Shown here piece by piece: positions 44,342-55,317 of a stretch of 64,000 nucleotides of DNA (position 1 is the first letter of the stretch; each line of letters starts with the position of its first letter). The position numbers and the translations under genes are program-made. The notes beneath the pieces are model-generated. The model saw only the letters and a list, made by a program, of their open reading frames with translations, did not search any database and was not told the origin of the DNA. Source of the stretch: Syngnathus acus (Eukaryota; Chordata; Actinopteri; Syngnathiformes; Syngnathidae); contig NC_051092.1 of assembly GCF_901709675.1 (NCBI RefSeq), positions 14,734,991 to 14,798,990 of the forward strand, read 5' to 3'.

Positions 44342-46765
44342 TGAACTGTACCAGGCTGTCAGTGAACAACAGACGGCGCACCCTGACAGTTTCACCATCT
44401 TCGCTGGGGATTTAAATCATGCTAACCTGAAGTCTGTTTTTCCGAGGCTTCACCAGAATGTTAATTTTCCAACACGTGGCGACAGCTTCCTGGACCTGGT
44501 CTACTCTTAACATAAAGGAGCTTTCAAAGCCGCCCCCCTCCCCCATCTTGGACTTTCTGACCATATCACTGTTATGCTTTTGCCCGCATACAGACAAATG
44601 GTGAAAGCATCCAGGCCGGTTCGCAAGCGGGTTAGAGTGTGGCCTGAGGGTGCCTCTGATGCGCTTCGAGACTGCTTTGGCTCTACTGACTGGGAAATGT
44701 TTAAGCAGGCGGCCACTTGCAACGATCGGACGGACAGAGGAGTATACTGACTTTGTTTCCTCTTACATCGCAAAGTGCATTGATGATGTGACCCACTCGA
44801 AATACGTCGTCACTCGGGCTAACTGGAAGCCATGGCTGACAGGGGCTGTCCTCAGGCTGCTGAGGGCCAGGGACAAAGCTTTCAGAGCGGGGGATGAGGC
44901 TGGCTTGAGGACAGCGAGGGCCGACCTGTCCCGGGGCATCAAGGAGGCGAAAAGGGCGTTGTCTTGCAAGATTACCGCCCACTTCAAGGACAGCAGGGAC
45001 GCACGGAGCCTTTGGCAGGGCATTCAGACCATCACGGACTACAAGCCCGCGCCGCAGAGCTGTGAGGGCGACATCCGTCTGCTCAACGATCTTAACCGCT
45101 TCTTTGCTCACTTCGACGCTCAGAACAGCACTTGCCCGCTGAAGACCCCTCCCCCTCCACACGAGCAGCCCCTGTGCCTCTCTGCCGATAGCGTGAGGAG
45201 GGCGCTTGCCGCTATCAACACCCGTAAGGCGGCGGGCTCTGACAACATCCCAGGTCGAGCGCTGAAGGACTGCGCTGGGGAGCTGACGGGTGTCTTCACG
45301 GACATCTTTAACATTTCCCTGCAGCACGCCGTCGTCCCTTCGTGTTTCAAGGCTGCCACCATCGTACCTGTGCCGAAGAAACCTGCTCCGTCCTGCTTCA
45401 ATGACTACCGCCCCGTGGCACTGACGCCCATCATCATGAAGTGCTTTGAGCGGCTTGTCATGGAGCACATCAGATCCATTCTCCCCCCGACCATAGACCA
45501 CTTCCAGTTTGCATACGGAGACAAACGGTCCTCTGAGGATGCCATCTGCTCTGCCCTCCACTCAGCCCTCACCCACCTGGAGAGAAGAGACTTGTATGTG
45601 AGATTGCTGTTTGTGGACTTCAGTTCTGCCTTCAACACCATTGTGCCACAACGACTCATCTGCAAACTCGACAAGCTGGGCCTCAGTACCTACCTCTGCA
45701 ACTGGCTACTGGACTTCCTCTGTCAGAGGCCTCAGTGGTACGTGTTGGCGACAAAATCTCTGCCAGCATCACGCTGAGCACGGGGGCCCCCCAAGGCTGC
45801 GTGCTCAGTCCGCTGCTCTTCACCCTGCTGACGCATGACTGCGCTTCAACCTACAGCAACATCCGCATGGTGAAATTTGCTGACGACATGACTCTGGTGG
45901 GTCTCATCACCAAGGGCGACGAGACTCAATACAGGTTGGAGGTTGACCTTTTGACCACGTGGTGCAGAGACAACAACTTCCTGCTGACAACAAGACCAAG
46001 AAGATTGTTGTTGACTTCCGGAAGGGTCACACCCAGCACCTGCCGCTGACCATCGACGGTGCTGTGGTGGAGAGAGTGAGCAGCACCAGGTTCCTGGGGG
46101 TGCACATCAGTGAGGACCTCTCCTGGTCCACCAACACCGCATCACTGGCGAAGAAAGCTCAGCACCGCCTGTACTTCCTGCGGAAACTCAGGCGAGCAAG
46201 TGCTCCTCCGGCCGTCATGACTACATTCTACCGTGGCACCATTGAGAGCGTCCTCTCCAGTTGTATCGCTGTTTGGGGTGGTAGCTGCACTGAATACAAC
46301 TTGAAGGCCCTGCAACGCATAGTGAACATGGCTGGTAAGATTATTGGTGCTTCACTCCCCTCCCTGAAGGACATCTACACCTCCCATCTCACCCGCAAGG
46401 CGACCACGATTGTGAGTGATGTGAGTCACCCCGCTCACTCTTTGTTTGATCTTCTGCCCTCTGGGAAGAGGTACAGGAGCCTGCGTTCCCGCACAACCAG
46501 ACTCACTAACAGCTTCATACTCCAGGCTGTTAGGATCCTGAACTCTCTCCCCCCCTTCTGCGTAGCATCCTGTACTTTTGCGCTATATTCTGACTGTCTG
46601 CTGTATGCACACTTGCTCCATTTTTGCTCCTCTTATTTATTGGTATTTGTTTATTTATTATTTATTCATCACTCATTTATTCATTGTTTGTGCCTTCCTG
46701 TTTTTACTTTTTGTCTTGTTTACTTGTATGTAAATTGTGTACTATGTCTTGTCACCGTGGGATAG
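44017..46765 (+). pseudogene. LINE A2 endonuclease and RT
   Basis: Endonuclease motifs VFTETWL, SRGGGICVYI, FAGDLNHAN and LGLSDHITV are spread over frames interrupted near 44300 and 44508. RT frame 44650-45777 has [39 protein letters not shown] and [13 protein letters not shown]. Frame shifts at about 45736 and 45985 separate [13 protein letters not shown] with FADDMTLVGLI (45735-46049) from [12 protein letters not shown] and the C-terminus (45959-46765). Catalytic residues are present, but the copy is broken. Confidence 0.85.
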
Positions 46766-46845
46766 TAGGAACGTAATTTCGATCTCTTTGTGTGTCTTGA
46801 CGTGAAGGAATTGACAATAAAGCAGACTTTGACTTTGAGAGGTAG
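44017..46845 (+). mobile_element. Rex1/Babar-like LINE, copy A2, 5'-truncated
   Basis: Begins at TCTACGAA within ERV gag and matches A1 from about 2942 downward in reverse. It retains the about 650 bp that A1 lost. The 3' end near 46845 carries GACTTTGACTTTGA. The flank beyond it (46846 onward) is also shared with A1. Confidence 0.87.
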
Positions 46846-47380
46846 ATCAAAACAGCCGCTGTTCTAGTGTTAAGAACACCAGTGAGATGCAGGTATTGCA
46901 TACTACATAAGGAAAATATACATACTATCGCCCATTTCAGTGCCCCTTGGCGATCGGACATAAAGTGTTCTCTATTAATCGCCCACCCTCCTGTTGGACA
47001 TAAACCTTCTCTAATGATCACCCTGGGCGATAATTAGAATAATTATGTTATAATTATTAGGAGGATTATCGTGTACTAACCTCACTAAAGTCAAGGCAGA
47101 GAGTAATTCAATCAAAATATTATTCAACTGTTTACTTTGCAGTGTCATTCACACTTTGCACACACAAAAAGAATTGAAAACTCAAAATGTGTTGTGTCAA
47201 TGGTATTGGCACCCTTTCCTGTAAATCAGTATGAGAACACATAGTGACTCTCCTTTGGTAAATCACACATAAGAATATCTTATTCTAAATTGTCTGTGCC
47301 CATGTGACATGAATTAACCACGGAATGATGACTTCCATGTTTAAAAAGCCAACTGTTATTCTCTTAAAGTTAAAGTTAAA
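46846..47380. repeat. Flank shared, inverted, with 223-747
   Basis: No gene. Near-identical reverse complement of 223-747, with SINE-1 beyond it in both places. Confidence 0.8.
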
Positions 47381-47690
47381 GTCCCAATGATAGTCACACA
47401 CAAATCTGGGTGTGGTGAAATTTGTCCTCTTCATTTAACCCATCCCCATGTAATTTTGATCCATCCCCGGGGGGAGAGGGGAGCAGTGAGCAGCAGCGGT
47501 GCCGTGCCCAGGAATCATTTGGTGATCAAACCGCCCAATTCCATCCCTTCATGCTGAGAGCCAAGCAGGGAGGAAATGGGTCCCATTTTTATAGTCTTTG
47601 GTATGACCCGGCCGGGGTTTCAACTCACAACCTTTTAGTCTCAGGGTGGACACTCTACCACTAGGCCACTGAGCTGGCTTTGTCACAATG
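47381..47690 (-). repeat. SINE-1, most complete copy
   Basis: Reverse orientation. The tRNA-like head at 47600-47690 reads on the minus strand as GGCCTAGTGGTAGAGTGTCC (A-box region) and GGTTGTGAGTTGAAACC (B-box region). The body and TTTAAC-like tail run down to 47381. Confidence 0.88.
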
Positions 47691-47708
47691 GTGAAAACAA
47701 AGTAAGTA

Positions 47709-48203
47709 CCGTTTTTTTCCATGTATAATGCGCCCCCATGTATAATACGCACCCTAAAAATGGCATGTTGATGCTGGAAAAAAGCTTGTACCCATGTATA
47801 ATACGCACCCAAATTTTGACTCCTACTTAAGTCCGTAAACGTAAAATTATTTCAGAAAAATGATCATCTTTGGGAACAACCGGATGTTATTCTGCCGGTC
47901 AGTATCACTGCGCATGCGCTAGCAAACTCAATAGCGAAGAAATATTTCGGATTTGTGTAGGGTACATTGTGACAGCAAACGAGCAGGTGATCGAGCAAGC
48001 GTCTGATACGAGAGCATTGTGTTCGTATGGCGCGTGTTTGAAGTGAACAGCAGAGAAGAAAGCGCATATGTAATGGCGGCCTCCGTAGGATATCCGGATG
48101 AAAAAAAACAAAAAAAACATTGTATCCATGTATAATGCGCACCCCAGATTTTAGGACAATAAATTAGTTAAATTTTGCGCATTATACATGGGAAAAAAAA
48201 CGG
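47709..48203. mobile_element. MITE-2 copy, uninterrupted
   Basis: Ends CCGTTTTTTTCCATGTATAA and CATGGGAAAAAAAACGG, TA at 47707-47708 and 48204-48205. It contains the internal segment (about 47828-47885) that is found inside the chimeric SINE at 58084-58141. Noncoding. Confidence 0.88.
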
Positions 48204-48401
48204 TAGTTGTCTGAGGACATCAATGCTATAAACCTCAAACACATGGATTAAAGGAAAAAATTATTTTGCCTGAAAGCTTTTTCAGGCCAAATTGTGTTCC
48301 CCGGTTCATTTAAGTACTATGAAACACATTGACAGCAGTTTCTTTTTTGTCACACAGTTATTCTCAAATGTTTTCATGTAAAAAGGAGTGTAGACTGTGT
48401 A

Positions 48402-49480
48402 CCGTAATTTTCGGACTATAAGTCGCTCCGGAGTATAAATCGCACCAGCCATAAAATGCCCAAAAATGTGAAAAAAAACATATATAAGTCGCTCCGGAGT
48501 ATAAGTCGCATTTTGGGGGGACAATTTATTCGACAAAATCCAACACCAAGAACAGACATGAACGAGCAACAACAGGTTAAACGATACGGTATGCTAACGT
48601 GACTGTCACGTACTGGCGCCACCTGTGACAGGACCACGCCCTCCCCTATCAGTGGAATCGCCGCCACCTGCCACAGGCTCATGGACCGCGCTATATCAAC
48701 GCCGCCAGCGCAGACCCGAGTGTCAGTCTGTCCCGTGATGTTGCTTCGCTCTCCTGTCCCTGAAAAACTGACTCACTTGAAGATTCGAAGATCCCGCAGA
48801 ATAGCTTGTTTCCCCCAGCCAGATCGCCGCTTCAGCGCCAGCTGTTCCCTTCTTACCCCCGCCCGCAATAAAGTCTCTGTCGCTACGCACTTGGCTGTAC
48901 TGTCCGATCCTTAACAGTGACAAACACAAACGAGGAGCTGAGAACGGGCCTGACGTAACATTCAGTTATTTAAAAAAACTATTACATAAATAATGTGTCA
49001 CTCCAATTCATTAAATCCATCGATCGTCCTTTGTCAACAATGCCGTGTGCCACGCCGCAGTTCAAATTATTCCACAGGCCCATACAACGATATATAAACT
49101 ATATTTTAAATAACTATCACATAAACAACAATATTATCAAACCATTTGTGTCACTCCAAATCATTAAATCCATCGATCAAATTTCTCGTCCTTTATGTCA
49201 TCCTGGTGACAGAGGACATGTCCAGAGGATATGGCGCTTTAAAGTGTTTTTTCTCTCTATTTTTCATGTTTTGAATATGTTCAAGATATCAAAGCATGTG
49301 AAGTGATCAACTATACTAAAAATAACATGTGAAGTGGTCAACTATACTTGTAAGTAAGTGATGTGTTAATGATCAAGTAAATATTTGTGAAAAAAAACAT
49401 ATATAAGTCGCTCCTGAGTATAAGTCGCCCCCCCACCCAAACTATGAAAAAAAACGCGACTTATAGTCCGAAGATTACGG
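48402..49480. mobile_element. MITE-1 copy containing a solo LTR
   Basis: Ends CCGTAATTTTCGGACTATAA and TAGTCCGAAGATTACGG with TA at 48400-48401 and 49481-49482. LTR-C (48604-48916) is inserted near the left end. The interior is shortened relative to other copies. Confidence 0.85.
48604..48916 (+). mobile_element. Solo LTR (LTR-C), 313 bp
   Basis: Starts TGTCACG and ends TTAACA, flanked by perfect GTGAC at 48599-48603 and 48917-48921. It contains a TATA-like GCTATATCAA (about 48690) and an AATAAAGTCTC polyadenylation signal (about 48867). It is unrelated to LTR-A and LTR-B. Confidence 0.88.
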
Positions 49481-49506
49481 TACAGGCCCTTAGCCCAATA
49501 GACCTA

Positions 49507-49985
49507 CCGTTTTTTCTGGACTATAAGCCGCTACTTTTTGCACAAGCTTTGAACACTGTGGCTTTTAGTCCGTTGCGGCGTATCTATGGATTTTTCGTGA
49601 TTTTTGTGATGTCTCGTTAGCAAAAAGGTTGTGGACCGCTGTTGTGCGGCACCGCTTTGCTGGGCGGAGGGACATGTGACCAGACTCACGGTCACTGGGG
49701 AGAAGAGTGGTGTGTTCATCATGTCCATCCGCCAGGCAAATAGTGCCGCACAATTGACACGAACAAGAGACAGAACGAGGCATTCCTGGCGCACACGAAC
49801 AAGAGACAGAACAAGATCAAGATGGACATTTCTAGAGAAAGGAAGCTTTTATTCACAAACCTTCATTATAGGGGACAAAATAAATGCATATGATGCCACT
49901 CTTAAGTTAAAGGCAGTGGATTTGGCTCTTAACGAAGGAAATAGAGGTGCTGCGTCTACTGTTGAGGTTTCTTCTGACCACCAGC
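49507..49985 (+). pseudogene. Pogo-like DNA transposon 5' fragment
   Basis: After TA, the end reads CCGTTTTTTCTGGACTATAA followed by GCCGC, akin to MITE-1 ends. Downstream a frame has INAYDATLKLKAVDLAL and NEGNRGAAST, resembling the N-terminal helix-turn-helix of pogo/CENP-B/Brinker-type transposases. The frame is lost after about 49940 and the rest of the transposase is absent. Confidence 0.55.
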
Positions 49986-50365
49986 GGGCACTGGGCTATT
50001 GTTGATAACATCTTGTTGAGTCACCCTTTTCAGTATTTTTTTTCCGGGTCATGTCTTCTCCGGAGTTTTAGGTGTAGCTCGTATCGCATTGCCAACTTTA
50101 CCCCCCCCTGTAAGTGGTCCCATTTGATTTATTATTAGTTGTGTGCTGCTAGTGTTCCCTGAACATTAAGTTTATTATGGTCGTCGCTGAGATTTATGCA
50201 TGTTTGTAGAGCTCCGTCATCTCTGTCAATTCTGACCCACTCTGATTTACTTCTGATTGACTAACACCAAGGCTTTGGCTAGCTTAATTGGTTGCGAGTA
50301 GCATCAGTTTAATACCTGATGATTTAATTGGATAGCCTCAGAGACCACAACAAACACACGTATAG
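49986..50365. other. Unassigned noncoding stretch
   Basis: No gene, tRNA or clear repeat is recognised here. Confidence 0.5.
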
Positions 50366-50366
50366 C

Positions 50367-51033
50367 CTATTTAAAATTACCCATGCGATGGGAACTAATG
50401 CACCCCCATACCATCACAGATGCTGACTTTTGAACTTTGCGTTGATAACAGTCTGGCTGGTCCGCTTCCTCTTTGGTCCGGAGGACACCACGTCCAATGT
50501 TTCCAAAAACAATTTGAAAAGTGGACTCATCAGACCACAAAACACTTTTCCATTGTGCATCAGTCCATTTTTTACATGAGCTTGGGCCCAGAGAACCCGG
50601 CAGCATTTCTGGATGTTATTCATATACGGCTTTTGCTTTGCATGGTAGAGTTTTAACCCGCACTTACTGACGTAGTGACGAACTGTATTTACTGACAGTG
50701 GTTTTCTGAAGTTTTCCTGAGCCCATTTGGTGATATCCTTACACTCATGTCGGTTTTTAAAGCAGTGCCGTCTGAGGGATCGAAGGTCACGGTCATTCAG
50801 TCTTGGTTTCCGGCCGTGGCGCTTACGTGCAGTGATTTCACCAGATTCTCTGAACCTTTTGATATTATGGACCGTAGATGTTGAAATCCCTGAATTCCTT
50901 GCAATTTTGCTTTGAGAAATGTTGTTCTTAAACTGTTTACCTATTTTCTCACGCAAAGTAGTGAACCTCGCCCCATCCTTGCTTGTGAATGACTGAGCAT
51001 GTTTGGGGAGGCTCCTTTTATACTCAATCATGG
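50367..51033 (-). pseudogene. Tc1-like transposase, C-terminus missing
   Basis: Frame 50414-51136 includes leader translation, then MIEYKRSLPKHAQSF, a helix-turn-helix DNA-binding part (SKIARNSGISTSTVHNI, GRKPRLNDRDLRSLRR) and LSVNTVRHYVSKCGLKL. A frameshift at about 50560 moves the catalytic domain start ([17 protein letters not shown], with the first catalytic D) to frame 50367-50606. The remaining catalytic D and D/E region is absent. Nonfunctional. Confidence 0.85.
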
Positions 51034-51297
51034 TACCCACCTGTTCCCAAATATCCTGATCACATGTGGAATGTTCCAAATGGGTGTTTGATAAGCTTTT
51101 CTCAGCTTTCTCAGTATTTTTTGCCACCTTTCCCAACTTCTACTGGACGTGTTGCAGCCATGAAATTCTAAGTTAACTATTAATTGGCAAAAAACAATTA
51201 CATTTATCAGTTTGAACATTAAATATGTTGTCTTTGTAGTGTATTCAATTGAATATGGGTTTCGAAGGATGTTCAAATCGTTGTATTTTGTTTTTAT

Positions 51298-53957
51298 TAG
51301 GGATGCACCGAAAATTCGGCCACCGAAAGTTTTCGGCCGAAAATGACCCAAAAGTGCATTTTCGGTTTTTGGCCGAAAGACCTAAATCACCGAAACAACA
51401 CGGCCGAAACTTGTGATGACGTGAGCAAACAGCGCAGCCAGCACGCGGGAAAACGGGATAAGAGCCAGCATGTCTGCGGTGTGGACTGATTTCACTATCT
51501 CAGAGAAAGACCCACGGATAGCGATTTGCAAAACATGCAATGCTGAAATTTCAAGAGGGGGTGCATCTGCAAAAAGTTTCTCCACGTCGGGTTTAATTCA
51601 TCACCTGAAATCCAAACATCCCGATCGCCATTCTGAATATGAGAAGAAGGCGACACAGAAAAGGAAACTGACACCGAGCACGCCCACTCCGTCTGTGGCG
51701 GACGTTTTTGAAAAGGCAAGAAAGTTCTCCAGTGATTCTGCCAAGGCAAAGGGCATAACACACAAAATTATGGAATTCATTGCTTTAGATGATCAGCCGT
51801 TCTCTATCGTAGAAGATGTGGGATTTCGTAGGCTGATAGATCACATTGAGCCCCGTTATGCTATGCCAAGCAGACGACATTTCTCAGACGTGTGTTTACC
51901 TGAGCTGTTTAATATCGTTGCAACTCATGTCCATGAGCTTCTAGCATCAGATATTACAGCGATCAGTTTCACGACCGACATATGGAGCTCCGACGTCAGC
52001 CTCACCAGTATGCTCAGCCTAACCGCGCAGTGGATCGACAAAGATTTCAAGCTGCAAAAGATTCTGCTCCATTCACAAGAGTTTAGAGGCTCACACACAG
52101 CGGCAGCAATTTCTGATGCATTTACCAATATGTGCGACACCTGGCATATCGACCGATCTAAAGTGCATGCCATAGTGAGTGACAATGCAAGAAATATGAC
52201 AAAAGCGATAGAAGACAGCCAGCTGAAAGGAATACGGTGCATGGCCCACACACTACATCTGGCTGTGAACGAGGGAGTGTTGTCTCAGCGCAGCGTAAAA
52301 GACATATTGGCTATAGGCAGAAGAATAGTTGGCCACTTTAAACATTCTCAGCTGGCCTATTCCCGCTTACAGTCTATGCAAGATCAGCTTGGAACACAAA
52401 TAAAACGGTTCCAACAAGACGTGAGTACACGCTGGAATTGCACTTTTTACATGCTGGAAAGCCTCTTTGCACAAAAGCGAGTCTTGGCTGCTTACAGCGC
52501 AGATCATGAGCTCCCCGCGACATTCACTTCACACCAGTGGGTCTTAATAGAGAACATTCTCTCTGTCCTTGCCCCCTTTGAGCAGCTAACGAAAGAGATC
52601 AGCTCCTCTGATGCATCTGTTGCAGACGTAATACCGTTAATTGCGGCACTAAAGCGTCTTCTAAGTAAAGAAGTTGAGACGGACCACGGGGTGAAAACAA
52701 TCAAAAGTACACTCTTAGAGTCTGTCAAGAGACGTTTCACTGAGAGCAATGATGATCCTCTGCACTTCATCGCGACTGTACTTGATCCGCGTTATAAGGA
52801 TCATTACTTGGACGTGGGAATAAAACAGCGCGCACGAGAAATGATCCAGGCCGCGATGGATGCGGACAACCCGCTTGGAGACGGGCCAGCGCACAGCGCA
52901 GGAGGAGAGCAGAGCGCCGAAAAAAGGACCCGTCACTCTGCACCAGATGAGGGGCATGCGCCTTCGTTGTCTGATACGTTCAATGAGATCCTGCAAGAGA
53001 GTGCCCCAAACAATAGGTAGGCTATTCTGTTCTGACTGACTATATGTGACTGATTATTTCATTTTTCTGCTATAGAGTTTTTATTTTATTTGATTAAAAT
53101 GTTTATGCACTGGCCCTTTATCTTTCTCAAATGTCAGGCAGCCAACAAGCTCAACCGCTCAACAATTAGATGGTTATCTGTCTGAAGTCCCCATCTCCAG
53201 AAGTGATGACCCTCTTGCCTACTGGAGAAATAACCATGGCCGCTTTCCTGACCTGGCAAAGATGGCACGCAAGTACTTGTCTGCGCCGTGCACAAGCACT
53301 GACAGTGAGAGACTGTTCAGTGCTGCAGCTCATGTTCTTGATGAGAAGAGGAACAGACTTCACTGTGACAAAGCAGAAAAGCTACTCTTCATCAAGAAAA
53401 ACCTGCCACTTTACCTCAAGAAGTAGAACGGGCGTGTGTCTAGTGTTAAAATATTTGTTTTCCAGTTTGTGCATCCACAATTCTTGGTGGATTTGTTGTT
53501 GATAAAGGCTATGGTAACCATTGTTTTGATACACTTTTATGTTGTACACACAGAACAAAATTTAAAAGGCACTTGACTTATGCACTTTGTGTTTTTATAA
53601 GAGAACATATTTAATTTTACAGTCTTTCAGCAGGCCAGTCAGTTATAAGCCTGTAAATTATTATTTAATGTACACATGAGTGGGGTCAAGTTAAACATTT
53701 TATTTTTATTTTATTTTTGAATTTAAATTTATATTGTGCATTGTTGTAATGTCAGTGCTAAATAAATATTTTCATACTTTTGTAACTGGTTTATTGCAAT
53801 GCCTTGATTTTAGTGAGGTTAGTACACATGTAGCCATAAATGCTGTGGTTCTAATAACTGACATAATCATTTCTTTCGGTGTTTCGGTTTTCGGCCTTGG
53901 TTTCCTCATTTTTGGTTTTCGGTTTCGGCCAAGAATTTTTATTTCGGTGCATCCCTA
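51298..53957 (+). mobile_element. hAT transposon (hAT-1), apparently complete
   Basis: 2660 bp with terminal inverted repeats TAGGGATGCACCGAAA at both ends and a perfect 8-bp target duplication GTTTTTAT at 51290-51297 and 53958-53965. It has CCGAAA/TTTCGG-rich subterminal regions. It carries a transposase gene with one short intron and no disablement seen. It was inserted in a Tc1 element. Confidence 0.95.
51470..53426 (+). CDS. hAT-family transposase (BED finger type), two exons
   Basis: Exon 1 51470-53016, exon 2 53138-53426, total about 611 aa. The donor AG|GTAGGC and acceptor AATGTCAG|GC join in frame. An N-terminal BED-type zinc finger (about residues 1-60) has CKTC and HHLKSKH. The RNase H-like catalytic region has FTTDIWSS, IVSDNARNM, CMAHTLHLAVNEG and DVSTRWNCTFYMLESL. 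The C-terminal hAT dimerisation domain is mostly in exon 2: LAYWRNNHGRFPDLAKMAR, CTSTDSERLFSAA and RNRLHCDKAEKLLFIKK. It would excise and reinsert the element in the nucleus. Without splicing the protein stops at 53020 and lacks that domain. Confidence 0.9.
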
Positions 53958-54012
53958 GTTTTTATTTACATTTGACATAATTTCCCAACTTCAACCGAAT
54001 CCGGTTAGTAGT

Positions 54013-54394
54013 CAACTACCTTTTATTTTTTATTTGTTTGTTTTTTAACAATGTAGTGTAAATTTGCTCATCAAATGTGTCTTGGCCAGTGTCTTCTTGA
54101 CCTGATTTATGCAAAATGAACCAACTTAAAGTGTTGAGTTTTTAGCTCTATTACAGAGGGAACTCAAGTCAAAATGTCTCTGAAGTAACATGTCACGTGC
54201 CCTCATTAGTCCAAACACAATATTATGATTGATACTGCGTTTGTAGAGTAATAATTAAGCAGATGAATCTACAAGTTCTGCTGACTTTTTATCAAGCAAT
54301 GCCCTTTGCCTTGGATCAAAAATGATGGCAAAAAGCCCTTGTCTTGCAAACGTCAAGGCTCATCGGTTGTCTGTGTTTGGTCATTTCCTCTTAC
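54013..54394. other. Intronic sequence of the MHC gene
   Basis: A+T-rich, no gene or repeat recognised. It directly follows (on the minus strand) the donor of the alpha-3 exon. Confidence 0.6.
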
Positions 54395-54697
54395 CGTAGT
54401 TTGTTTCGATTTTGGCGGCGTCCAGTGTGGTGATGATCTTATCGGGAAGTCCTTCGAGCCTAAAGATGCACGCATAGCGGTGCCAGTCTTCAGGTGGCAC
54501 AGCACTCACATTCAGGAAAACGCTGAGCTGGAAAGTTCCGTCGTGGTTGGGGAGCAGCTGGTCGTGCTTCACATGGTCGTGAAGCTGTTCACCGTCGCGC
54601 ATCCAGAACATGTCCACTATGTTGGGGTAGAATCCCGTGGCGTGACATGTAACCGGCGCCGATGGCTGCGTCTGCAGCAGAGCCACCAGGGGCCTCT
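54395..54697 (-). CDS. MHC class I alpha-3 (Ig C1-set) exon
   Basis: On the minus strand an acceptor (CTTCCTCAG) precedes 54697 and a donor (GTAAGAGG) follows 54395; 303 bp, phase 1 at both ends. It encodes RPLVALLQTQPSAPVTCHAT, GFYPNIVDMFWMRDGEQL, LLPNHDGTFQ, PPEDWHRYACIF and KIETNYG. The C-x-A/G-T-GFYP and Y-x-C cores and the tryptophan of a C1 immunoglobulin fold are present, with the two cysteines for the disulphide. This domain sits next to the membrane and in class I molecules contacts beta-2-microglobulin. No stop or frameshift is visible. Confidence 0.92.
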
Positions 54698-55317
54698 CTG
54701 AGGAAGTGAGACAAAATGAATTCATAGAAATGAGGTTGCATCATAAGGCCTCCTGCACACCAGTAGTATGCAGTATGCGGTTCTTCCACAAAATTTCACA
54801 AGCTGCCGAGTCTAAACCGCTGTTTTCGCATCAATTCAAAGTTTTAATCTAGACTTGGGGTGTGACATTAAAGCAGCAGGGATGTGTTTGAAGCTCACAT
54901 TGACCAACATATGAAACTCTACTCAAGTTGTGATAAAACAAGACAAACGTTCATTTTGCCATGATTAGTGTTGACGGCTGAAACAAAACTGCAATTTGAG
55001 TGGTCCCTGATTGATAGTGTGAAGATCTCCAAAGAGTGATTCATGTATCAAACTGGCACTTGCCAGATTAATGATCAGCTCTCTATCCCACAAAACCACA
55101 AATGCAATTGTCGAGTTCATTTCGCAGGACCTGAGGCCCGTTAAAGGGCATGCAAAGATACTATGGGGTCCCAAAATGTATTTGATAAAGATGGACTTGT
55201 ATTTTTGGAAACTGTTGTGAATTTTTGAATAAAATTGCGAATTGAGGAGTAATCGATGAAAAATCAACGGTTTGTATGTGATCGTTGAAGTTCATCCCGG
55301 AAATTGTCGAAGTGACT
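54698..55317. other. Alpha-2 to alpha-3 intron, part
   Basis: No gene recognised. The intron (54698-56289, about 1.6 kb) also contains the candidate DNA transposon at 55318-56055. Confidence 0.6.

Larger units (their letters stand above)
50366..54012 (-). mobile_element. Tc1-1 element, truncated and split by hAT-1
   Basis: Minus-strand Tc1-like element: the 5' subterminal repeat runs from about 54012 to 53966 and 51297 to about 51126, then the transposase down to 50366 where it stops abruptly. hAT-1 with its duplication GTTTTTAT lies in the subterminal repeat. Confidence 0.82.
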
